Source: Dermatemys mawii (Eukaryota > Chordata > Testudines > Dermatemydidae). Taken from it: 64,000 nucleotides of DNA. The notes under the pieces were generated by a model, which saw nothing but the letters and a program-made list of their open reading frames with translations, did not search any database and was not told where the DNA came from. The translations under genes and the position numbers were made by a program. The DNA lies in NCBI GenBank assembly GCA_007922305.1, contig ML677334.1:62990333-63054332 (forward strand), read 5' to 3'. Position 1 is the stretch's first letter. Each line of letters starts with the position of its first letter. This document shows, one piece after another, positions 25,590 through 37,600 of this stretch.

Positions 25590-25599
25590 GGATACTTAC
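25590..25599 (-). promoter_or_regulatory. strong 5' splice site 12 nt after the ALKAL1 stop codon
   Basis: GTTAT|GTAAGTATCC matches the U1 consensus well and lies 12 nt downstream of the stop. If used, it would place an intron in the 3' UTR. This is close enough to the stop (under about 50 nt) not to trigger nonsense-mediated decay by the usual rule. No downstream terminal exon is proven. Confidence 0.5.
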
Positions 25600-25611
25600 A
25601 TAACAAACTTT

Positions 25612-25676
25612 CTAGGGTTGTGTACACAAAGGGCTCATTGCCAACCTTGTTAGTAATCTTGCACACCTTTTGTAAT
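25612..25676 (-). CDS. ALKAL1: ALKAL1 last coding exon (last two cysteines, stop)
   Basis: It starts after TGAATTATTTTATAG (acceptor 25677-25691), completes Tyr161 and encodes [20 protein letters not shown] before TAG at 25612-25614. Cys165 and Cys178 complete the family's four-cysteine set. The C-terminus closely resembles what I recall of mammalian ALKAL1, which ends shortly after the last cysteine. Two longer antisense-looking frames overlap this exon on the same strand; they read through the intron and are not genes. Confidence 0.95.
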
Positions 25677-28600
25677 CTATAAAATAATTCACAATAACAA
25701 TAAATAATTGGAATTGCCATGTATTCTGGGTGAACAACATTAAAATTAGAGAGGGGATCAGGTTTATGCGAACTGCACAATGAAAAATTTTCTGTTGGAA
25801 ATACATGAAATGATTTCTGCTGGCTGCAAAATGATAGCAGTAGCTTATTACAATTTTTCTGTTCATCACACACCTCTGATACTCCATTGTATTAAAGAAG
25901 AAGGTAGATTTTTGTCTTTTGCTCCTTACAAAATCTATATAATATGAAGGAATCACATGGCTCTGTGACTCCGAATAATATTGCATTTAATAAATATACA
26001 TAGCGTGCAAGGCCATATAGCTGCTCCCCGATTTATGCAAGTGTTCCGTTCCAGAACGCCTTGTGTAAGTCGAAGTTTGCGTAAGTCGAAAACGTATCTC
26101 TGACCATTACACCAAAAAAAACAAAAAACAAACAAAAAAAACCCCCTCCTATTTTTAGTTTACTGAACTTTTTCTGTAAGTGCAGATTTGCGTAAGTCAG
26201 GTCTTGCATAACCCAGCGGGCATCTGTATATAAACTCCTGTTCTGGCAGGATTTTAATGTCTTATGAGACAGAAGATAGTGAAGTCACAAACCAATTAAA
26301 GTGATATTATTCAATTCCAATACACTACAGGAAAGAGGAAGTAATTCTATTACAATGAGCAAACTTATTATTTATTCTTTACAGGATCGGGCCTGGATTT
26401 CTACATTCCCAATTCTACTCGGCATAAGGATTCAAGAGCTAGGGCCTAGTATTACTCAGTCAAGTTGGGACTTGGCTGCTCTGCCCTGTTTGAAGGCCAC
26501 ACTCTGTGAGGTGCTAATGTTTGACAGGACTTGAGCTCTCAACACCTCACACGAAGTGTTCTCTGTGTTGCAGAATATGTCTGGAAATGTGAGGTTTTGC
26601 ATGACTAATAGATTTAAATGTTGTAGACAAATAGTGCTGTTGATTGCCAGTCAGTTTCTCTTTTCCTTTCAGTTTCACTAGAACAATTTATTTGTTGGGA
26701 GTTCCATTTTTTCCCCCTTTGAATATATTATTTATTAAAAAAATCTTAAACAAAGCTCTCGGACAGCTTTAGCACCTGGCCTTGAAGTCCTTATTCAGGT
26801 AAAACTCCTACTGACTTGCAATGGGAATTTCAGCTCAGTAAGGACTGTAATTTATCAATAGTAAAAGCAATGGTTCTCTTCTTGCTAGAATTATTTTTAT
26901 TTGCAAAACCCAATAGAAAATTGGCAGTTCATTGGCTTTCATTCTTTAAGGTGTGTATGCAATTACAGAAAATTCTTCTAAAAATTGGCATTTTATTGCT
27001 ACAATGTATCCATTTTCCAGAGGCCTGGTTCTCTTCTCACTTACATTAGTCTTATTTAGAAGCATCTCCACTGAAGTTAATGGAATTACACTAGTGTAAA
27101 ACCAATGGAAGTGAGAGACAAATCAGACCCAGTGTATTTTCCAAGATATGACACCGGAGTGAGGACTAAGTATAAGCAAAGGTTATGATCAGGCGTAGTA
27201 CTGCACACATTTAGGCCTGGTTATATCAGTTATATCAACTTAGCTACATTGGTCACGGGGTTGAAGCAAACACATCATAACTAATGTAGCTATGTCAACA
27301 TAACCCCTAGTGTAGACACAAGTATGTTAACAGAAGAGGCCTTCCATCAATACAGCTAACTTTATTTGGGGAGGTGGTATTCCTGCACCAACAGAACACA
27401 CGTTTTTGTTGATGTCAGCTGCATCTACACTACAGAGATATCCTGGCATAGTCTACATAGTGAAAACATATTGTTAGGAGTCAAAACAAGCATGTTTATA
27501 AATGGAAAAACAATGCTGTTAGAACTAAAAATCATTTCATCTGTTACTTACATGCTGGTGTTGAACAGTCCCTTGTGTTGTGATAGAGTCGATGGAAATG
27601 CTTGCTACACTCAGCTGAGAATGAGACTGGCCCTGTTTGATAAGAAACAGCAGTTAGCAACAAAAGGAAATGTTTGAGTATTTCAAAGTCTGTTTGATAG
27701 CTGGTACACATGGATATAAATCCCCTTGTTCCAACATTTTTCTGGATGAAACACAATCTTCATAAACAGATCTGTGTTTGCCTAAGACATTACAGGTTGA
27801 AAAAAGCAAGTCTGAGCCATCCCACAAGTGCTAATGTTTTACAACCTTAATATAATTATGCTTAATCTGTTAATACAATTTAAACAATTACATTGTAATC
27901 TGATTATGATGCCGCAAGATAACAGAAAGAAAGCTACATATAAATTGGTGTAGAGGTGGTGGGAAATTTTAAATTCCAAAGTCAATATATTTTTATCATC
28001 AAATTTTCCCTTATTTCCTTTTAATTCTATTTAACACACTATCTCTTTAGTCACTGTAGTGAGGTGCTATCATATGTTCTTTCACTGATATAATCATGGT
28101 CTGTGTGTCAGGAATACAGTCCTTGGAAAGTGAAACAGCTCTTCGCGTTGAAGTCCCAGAAATAAGCCCAAAGCCAGGAGTAAAATTTCCAATAAAGTAA
28201 AAAATAAAATTGTGTAACTATACCACAGTGCCCACTTATCTCAATATACAGTAGTCTAACGCAGAAGAAATAAATACGATGTAGTTCATTGTTTGGCTGC
28301 TATAATTTTTATTTTTAAAAAAGTGGCATTTTAAACAAAGTTCCCAAGTCCAGCAAAGCTAAAGTAATTAGACTACATCTTTAGTTTGCTCTAGATGCTG
28401 CATGGCGACTTTTTTATTTTATTTAAATATTTGTTTTATTAAACTGTTTTAATAAGATAGGAACTTGCATGATTGGCCCCTCAGTGCCTCTTGCAAAGCA
28501 TTATGCATCTTCAACCACACATTTTGTTTCAGAGTTAGGACCAAAGGAAAGTAACTGGTTTGCCTCTGCTATTTTATATCCATGGCATTTTCCTAGCTGT

Positions 28601-31600
28601 GCTTTCTAACCTGGGCATACGGTCAGTGTCTTCTGTTTGCATGGCACAAATATGCTGAAACTTCCGCACATGTGAGATGAAATAAAAGTAAAATCTTTAA
28701 AACTGATTGTTATATTAGGGAATATTTGGGGTTTTAAATTAAACCATTATTTTATTTAATGTGCTTATTGTCCAAGAACCTTACATATAGTACTTATTCA
28801 TCATTTAAACTGATCATAATGTCTTGACATATATGATGTGTAGAATATTTTTCTTAATTTGGAAGCATATGGACTATGGAAAAATGTTGATCATTTTTTC
28901 GCATCCCAACCCCTTCATAAATTTAGGATGCCATACACTAACAATGAATGTCTGCATAATGGCTCATTTTATAGTGATGCAAACAGGATTATAATTTGGA
29001 ATAATAGGATGAAATTAAGATATTGAAAATTTACACTAAATTTCAAGAAAAAATTTACTGATGGTGAGATCTACTAAAGTTGTGAAATAGTTTTTCAAGG
29101 GTTAGTGGCCCCATTACTTGAGACCTTTAAAATGTAAATTGGTATATTTTGTAATGTTCCCATAGGAATAATCCTGGACTATGTGGATAGACTATGTGAT
29201 CTATGGTCTTATCCATCTTTGTATGCAACTGTATTTTGAGAATATGCATTTTAAATAATTCAGGCCACCCTTACTTTTTTCTATCTGCTCCTATCTTGGC
29301 GAACAGTACCCATAATACACCAAGGCAACTCACTTCTCAACATCAGTATTATCCAGAACACTTGAACAACTCAAGAGACATTGAAAGTTAAAGCTGCTGG
29401 AAGCAGGACCTGTCCAGGAGGGATAAAATTCTAATCTGACTCCACTAAATCTTTCAACAAAGAGGTAGATAGGGGTTTTCAGTTTAAGAACAATTAAGGA
29501 AGAATTAGTAAAAGGAGATTTGGTTATCAATTGAATGTACATTTTCCTATTCATCCAAAAAAAGCTTAGAACAGCTGGATTCCTTTACACCACAATAGTG
29601 GCACTTGGGAACTACAGGACTTTGAATTTCATTGTATTTCCCTTCATCTCTTTCTCCTATTCTTCCCATTCCTTTCTCCCATATTTTCAGTCCACCATGT
29701 TATCCCTCTATCTTCTTCCACCCCTGTAGAGAATCCTCTATATCACCTCGTTGAGTTACCTTCCACTTTGGCTGGAGCTACATCTCATCCCTCTGCTACC
29801 TGGGGTCATATCTCCTGCTCCTCCTCACTCTCCGGGACTTCCTCATCTCCCTGTCTCCTCTCCAGTCTCCTCTTTGCCACTCTTCCTGCCCTAAGCTGCA
29901 TCTCGTTCTCCTCCCCACAGGCCTGAGGCTTCTCTCTAGCTTTCTTTTTCATCTGGCTGCTGCTATTTCCCCTTCAACCACCTGTTCCTCTCTCTTGTTT
30001 CATTTCTCTTGTTCCCAAGTCTGCTCTGTCCCATAATGTTCATGAGCACTCCTCTACTGGTCTCTCACCATTACCACTCAGCTGCTATTCCCCTACCCCT
30101 TAATTCCTGAACAGGGGTGGGAGGAAGTGGGAGAGTGGAGGAAACTGGAAAGGAGTTTGGGAGGTATTCAAGCTTTAAAATTGAAACAAGTGTTTGGTTT
30201 TTTAACCATACATATATATTTTAAACGATGAATGATTCTTATGATTTTGATTTAATATTTTTCATTTCCTAAATGTCTCCTTATTTTTGCTTTTTAAAAT
30301 GAACTTTGCTATTTACACATCAATCATTGTCCTGTGTGTGACTGAACATGATAAGAACAGAGAGAGAGGCACTTCACTTTAGGGGTGATAACTGACATAG
30401 AATTGCCTATAAATATGCTTGACAGAATTCAATTTTTTATTTTTTAAAATAATTTTGACAGATAATATTTATGTTCATTTTTAAGCATTTTTTAGATTTG
30501 TATTGATTTAAATGTTCAGTTACATAAAATTATAGGATAGTAACAATTATTTAATGACAGTAGACACTGAAATTCAAAACGTTTAAGCTTTATAATGTTA
30601 AAACATGAATTGTCAAAATCACATCAAAATTTAACACTTAAATCCTTAAATCAACAAGTCATGCCTGTTTTTACTACTCATTTGCTTGTCCTTTTGTAAT
30701 AAGCCTAATTCAAAAGTTTAAATCACTGTATTTTGATTCTAATAAGTTCTTAGATACCATTTTCCCTACTTTACCTGTTTGCAATTCAATTATAATCAAT
30801 GGAAATATTTTGTCATCGTTTTTTGTGTATTGTGAAATTGACATTTACTAACATTTAATCAATAAAAAACTTTCTGGGCCTACCTATAAATAATAAACAT
30901 AGCCCAGAAACAGCTATAATACTAATGAAGTTGAAAATAAGAACAGTAAGATACCTCTGAGATTACTTTACAGTCAAGGACAGAATAGGGTAAAGATGAA
31001 CTCAAAATATTATCAAGAGAAAGCAGATGTGATTTACATTCATGTATACCTCATTTTCCTCATATCAGATTACAAAAGGAAATCTGATATATATATTTTG
31101 CAGCATATTGATATATTCAGTTAATCAATAGCACTGGCAAGCTGTTCATTTAAATCCAGTGAGATATGGGGACTGAACTCCCTTAGTCTCTTTTGAAAAT
31201 TCAAGCCTTAATTTAATTTCATAAATGTTAAATTCAGAACCATATATTAAGAATGATATTAGCTATGCAATTAGTTTTTCTTGCCCGTTTAGAATATACT
31301 TATGTACACAAATTAAAGCAAAGAGTTGTTCTTACCTGTAAAGTGTTTTATGAACTTGTCTTTTAAATTGGAATCTCTTGGAAATATTTCTGGAGAAAAA
31401 AAATATACAGATACTTTTATGACAATAAACTGAGAATAATATGCACACAAATATGCCGTACATGCACTTCCCATCTTGATAAGCATTCTCGGTTTCATAG
31501 ATAGGATATAGTTACTAAATTAGCTTCAATATTTTTTCCAAATAATTCATAGGTCGATAGATTAATGTCAGAAGAGACCGTTACAATCTTCTAGTATGAC

Positions 31601-34600
31601 CTCCTGCACAAAACAGGCCATAGAATTTCACCCAATAACTCCTGTATTAATTAAATCCATATCTTTTAGCAGAGCTTGACCATATTTTTTAGAATGACCA
31701 CACTCTATATACAGGAATGCTGCACTAGTCCGTAAGAACTCAGATACCACAGAGACCCAGGCCATATAAAAAAACTAGATAGCCAAATACAGTATCATGT
31801 TCTTCAGATACCTAAAACCTACAGCTTCGGAGGAAGGGGGAAACACTCCATTATGCACCTAGAACCAGATTAAATTTCCATTAAAATAAATGGAGCTTTT
31901 CCCCTGATGTCATTAAGAGTAGGAGCCCCTTCTCCATCATGCATTCCTTATACCTCTTCATCACTCAATTTACACTTTAAATATAATTGTATCAGATAGT
32001 AAATACTTGGATCACAAAATACTGACTTGTCACCGAACATGTCTAGGAACTATAAGCTGTTTCCTTCTTGTTTATATAGTGTTAAAATCTCTGTATTTTT
32101 ACGCTGCTCTCTATCCAGATCCCACAGACAAACAAGAGGAAATGGCTCTACCTGAATTTTTTAATATTATCAGCAATGAACCCAGCTCTAGTCTGAATTA
32201 ACTCCCATTCAACTAAAGATGTAAGAGCTCTGTGCTAGTTTAGCCAGGCTTGCAACCAGCTCTTTATAATAGTTTTAGTAATATGCATGGTATGCATCAC
32301 CTTCTAAGGATGCTCATGTAGCAAGGTAAATTCCTTAGATGCATATTCATTTCATGAAAGGAAAACAGCATTGTATAGTAGAAATGATCTGTATTTGCAA
32401 CGTTTTGCTTAAATTATGCTTACTATGGCGCTGCACTGGGCATAAATAGAGCAGAATAGTATATTATGTGTGGAAGATGCAAATGAAATTTGTATATGGG
32501 TAAGCAGCATATAAATTTTACTCTTTGAACATGAAGGGAATGTGGCATAGGGAGGTCAAATATAATCAAAGTGCTATTTAAACATCACAGCTCTAATATA
32601 GAACATACATGATGCAACATCTTTTGCATAGATTTATAATCTTGCATTTCTCTTTTATACTGATAGGCAAAGTTTCAAGTGAATTATAATGACATGTACT
32701 TGTGTTACATAAGCAAGAGTGCCATCCCTAGTATAATCCCAATTAATAATCATATAAAATCTTCTTTACTCAGGGATTTCTTTCTTGGTTCCAGTGGGAT
32801 CTCTCATCTTGGATGTCTAGTCTCATGTAGATAATTAAGCACGACAGGGGAAAATCCTGCCACTCCTTTCCCCCTTCACAGGTGGTGATGGTCATGAAAA
32901 TTGCTAAGGCTGGAGTAGCGGTGCCAGAACTGTTCTACAATTGCTCTGATGCCTGGGGCAGGAACGATGGTTTTGTGTTAAAGTACCAGACAGGGATTGA
33001 GAACTAGGCTTTTCCTCAACTCTACCCCATGAATTTTGTGCATGGCTTTGCCTGTGTCTCCCTTCTCATTCTTTGTCTTGTCTAGCTACACTGTGAGCTC
33101 AGGAAGTCATGAACTGTTTCCTACTCCTTTTGAACTGTACTTAGCAAAATGAGGCCCTGGGCCTCGGTTGGGCCTCTCTGTGCTACTGTACTTCATTATT
33201 CTCTTCCTACCACAAAGCAAGTGACTCCATGTTCACTTTTTGCATTCCAAGGTCTGGGTTAGAATATTACACTGTGCAAGCCTCTAGTGATCATTACTGT
33301 ACAGCATTTACTTTTGCAAATATTGCGTAAGTGGTCTTAAATAAATTATTATTGAAGCAGAAAGCAAGGGGTATTTCACTCTGGTTATATGACCAAATAT
33401 TTTCATGGAAAGCTGTTTTGTTTCATCCTATTTCTCAGGAGAAATGCCTGAGAAAGGTGGGTTTTATTTTGTGGTTCTAGCGAAGCCAAATTAATTCCAT
33501 TACTAAAGAATAGTTTGGAACAGATCCTGCACTAGTGTTTTAATAGTATTTTTTTCTATTAGTCTAGTTTAGAGGCATTTAGACTTCATGTAACTGTGAG
33601 AGGCAATGACAACTTGTCATGAGCCCAGTGGATATACCTATCTGGCCTATAGGAACATGTTTTTTATGGATTTTACACAAATTCCCAGAATCATCACTTC
33701 TGTCTTTGAATCCCTCCACTGAAATATTTAGCATTGTCTCTGCTTACTCCTCTGTGAATGGTAATCTTAGAAAAATATAAATTTAAGAATATTTGGTTCT
33801 TTTTTAAGGCAGATGTTTACAAGTCAGCTCTGGACTTATTTCCACATATTTGGACTTCAAATTCTTTTACAACTATGAAATTTTAAGCTCTATGTAAGCT
33901 CCTTTTTGTGTATTTTCCTGGTACCAGTATTGCTGCTAGAAAATGAGAATCTGGCTCTTCTGCTATAAACCTTGATGTTCAGTCATCTCAAATCACATTT
34001 TGGCATGTGTGCCATAAGTCTAAACAACATTTTCTCCAAAAAATTATTTCAGTTCATGATACTGTTTATTGTGTTGTATTTGTTATTGTTTAACTAAAAA
34101 GGGGGAAAGGTAAACAAACTAACTAATAAATGCGTAGTTAACTAGGAGATTTAATGCCCTCCTCCTCCTCTCCCCCTAGTATATACATCATTGATTCCAT
34201 CAGCCTAAGAGAAATACCTATTTTTGTTTAAGAGGATGCATTATATATATCTTGTGCTAACATGCACAACTCTCATTGACCGATAGGTTATTTTGAGGGT
34301 TTGGTATGTGTATTATGTTTTATGGGGGATAAATGAGAAATGATTTGACACTCTAAATGAGAAATGATTTGACACTCAACAAGGGTAATGTTACACCCAA
34401 AGCAGATCTCCTTCCCATGAGTAGTACAAATCTGTTTGAAATTCAAAACTGACAATGCACTGCATTGTAGTGTAATGAAGATTGAAGCCAGTTAACTAAT
34501 ATTTTATCACTGTGAAAATGGATTGACTTGTTTCGTCTTCGTACATGACTCAAAATAAATTAATAAAAAAGCAAACAAACAAAAATACTATCTGTTCAAT

Positions 34601-37600
34601 AAAATATCATGAACTTATATACCACTACTGAATAGAATATGCCTGACATGCTCATGCATATTTGCTCTTTGCTATTTGAGCTAACTGAGCTGTTAATTTA
34701 ATTCATTGAGTAAAGGCCACTCCTAGAGCTCCCCAAATAAAAGTTTGTTTGGGGAGATGAAACCTGTGTAGTGACTAATTCACAATAAAGCATTTGACTA
34801 ATTTATTTTCCTTTTCTACTTACGCAATATCTTTGAACACAGCACCAGTCTGATGGGTTTATTTGCTGTATAACAAATCTGTATTCAGTATTTTTACTCT
34901 AGGTGTAGAGCGTATTCCAAATGAAACCTGTGATAGTTGGTTGTGATTTGTTAGCCAAGCCACATGGCATTGCCATTGTCATTAGATGAATGTATTTACA
35001 TTCTGCCTATTTGTTTGTCCAAATTTTAAATTTTGCTTCTGTACATACTCAAGTTAATTAATTTGGAATTCCCTTTTTGTGATTTTTTTTCTGAGTAAAA
35101 TTTTCTGATGTTCTTAGAAAATGAGCCTCAAAGGGGATATGAACATGGCCAAGAAAATTCTATTAAATATTGAAGGAAGGACATTTTATATATTATTCTC
35201 CCAGCTCCTAGTTAGGAGCGCTATTTGTGGTATTCCACGAACACATGACATGCACTCATAAAGTATTCAGTACCGACTCATTAAAAAGCCAAAGACTAAC
35301 TGTCTCTCTGCAAGGATATATGCAGTTTCCTTTTGGACCATGAGGGCATATCCTGGTTCCCATTGTACAGCCCCAAATTCAGGGTTGATGCTTTAGAATA
35401 GGGAGCTATTTCTGAGTTTATGGAATTAATTTCCTCCTCCCATATATTTATGCAGAAGGGGACACTATAACCATTGTTCTTAAAAGAGTTACTTGCTGTG
35501 TTTATCCTTTTCTCAATTACTTAACTATAGATAGTTTCTGAATTAATCAGTGTTGTTTGTTGCTAATATGTCAGATTGCAATACAAAAATAGTTGGCTAG
35601 AGCTGAAAAAAAAGCTCATGCAATTAAATTTGAAATGTCCCAAATAACACTTCCTCCCATTGTGCCATAGCCCATGTTTGATTCATAAATAGCAACTTGC
35701 TAAATCATCTGTCTTTTATGATGTCCTTTTGTGGATATGTTATACAACTCTAAATTATTGACAGTTATTAACATGCCAAGCCATTCGCCCCGGGCACATA
35801 GAATTCTTCCCTCTCTAACATTAAATAAGTTTGCTGAAAAAGATTCTCTTCAGTCTCCCACAAGAGGAGAGGTGCACGAGTGCTGCTTTTACGACATGTA
35901 TATGCAACCATTTGCATGAGAAATTACACTTAATATGGTGCCCCATATTCTACTATGCCAGTTGTTTCTGCATAGTGGAGTTCCAAGTCCTAGAGTTTTG
36001 ATTTGTGGAATTTCCTCTTTGTTCTTCTATTGGAGGGGTATGTGGGAAATTTGGGTTTCTTCTCCTGTCCAAGAGGCAGGGACTTCAGTCCATTTAACTT
36101 GCTTCCGTAAGGAGGCCCCTTAACTCTGCACTGCCATTCTCGAATCAGTGCTTTTTAAGAGCATACTTAATGTCTGCTGCCTACCAATGCTCTCCCTATT
36201 TCTGTGCCTTCCCAGGCCCAGATTTCCGATGTTTGACTTCCCTCTCTCATGCAAGCAGGGGATACACAAGGTCTGCTGACATTTGTAGAGAAATTAGTCC
36301 CTCATCAGTGGCTTTCACAGTCAGGAAAACTAGAAGAGAACAGACAAGGAAAATGCAAAGTGACTTTACCTGCATTTATTTCTCTTTTCCATTTTCTATT
36401 ACTGCTACCTATGTGGATCATTTATAACCCAGCTTTCTGACTTGGTGTCCATACAGCAAAGTTGTAATCCTGTCTTTGTGACATTATAACGCTAGTGTCC
36501 AAATTTCAGCACATATAACTTCCCTGAGGAATCAGCCAACAACAAAAAAAATAGGATGTTTGTATGATAAACTTTTCTTTAAACAAAAATGTTATTGGTT
36601 ATTAGCAATAGTCATATGCCAAATTACAAAAAAAGCCAAAACTAAACAAATAAATGTAATATCAAAATAAATGTGAAAGTATTTTCCCCAATTAAAGTGT
36701 TTTTTAAAGAAGCATAATGTACAAATAAATACATTAGTGTGGCTATCTCATGTGGCATTTCACTCACTGTTCAGCTAAAAAAAAAATCAGGAATTCTAAA
36801 GAGGTTAACATTACAAGTGTAGAGGTTTAATTGTAGGACATCATATTTTATTGAGTGGGTACACTTATTCGCAAAATAATATGCCAGATTCATCCGTGAG
36901 ATGAATTTGACCCATTATGTCACTCTAGCAGCATAAATGATGAGACCAGCAGATGTGCACAGCACTAAAGTGAATCTGATCCAGAAGGTTACTTAAGCAT
37001 GCTTGTACGTATCTTTTTTGCATGCATTTTATTTTGTGCTTCACAGTAACCCATTTCAAATCAGAATGGTAGAATTCTACACTCCTTTTTCACAAGTGTA
37101 AATAACTAGGTAAGGTGCAAGGCAAGGTTGAATAAGGTCTAGAGTAGCACTTCAATAATTTCTACATGAATTCTTCAGAAATGGTGAGACAAACAAAATG
37201 CCCCTCACTCTCTTGCAGCAAGAAAAAGTTTTGGTTGTACCAGAGGTGAGATGGCCAACTCCTGGGGAGGGGACAGGAGAGCAATTTGTGCCTTAAATTG
37301 CACTTAGGGATGTACCTGGTGGGAGGGGATTCTCTGCCTTTGATTGGTTAATCAGGGGGTGTTGAGGGAAGCTTAGTGGCTCTCATCCACCTCTCCCTCC
37401 ATTTAAACCCCTGCTATGTGTCTGGTGGCCATCTTACCACTGTTGCTGGCCTGATCTCCCTCCCTATAGTTGAAGTATACTGGAGCTGTGTTTCCAGGAT
37501 GTTGCAGATCTGACCAACCACTTCTTTTGGGAGGATCAGGAAGGACTTTTTTACTTTTTGGCCAAACTGGCAAGTGTCTGGAAGGTTTTTTCCCTTCCTT

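Larger units (their letters stand above)
25677..27551 (-). other. ALKAL1: ALKAL1 intron 3 (1.9 kb)
   Basis: Bounded by GTAAGT and TTTTATAG. It contains a TA-flanked miniature transposon (26020-26226), two hairpin-type repeats (26785-26850, 27030-27130) and a GTGTAGAC-ended element (27211-27470). Confidence 0.85.

Noticed and set aside
25487..25986. Two overlapping minus-strand frames of 128 and 124 codons
   Set aside because: They read through the intron 3 acceptor into intron sequence. Only the last 20 codons of the 124-codon frame are the real ALKAL1 exon.
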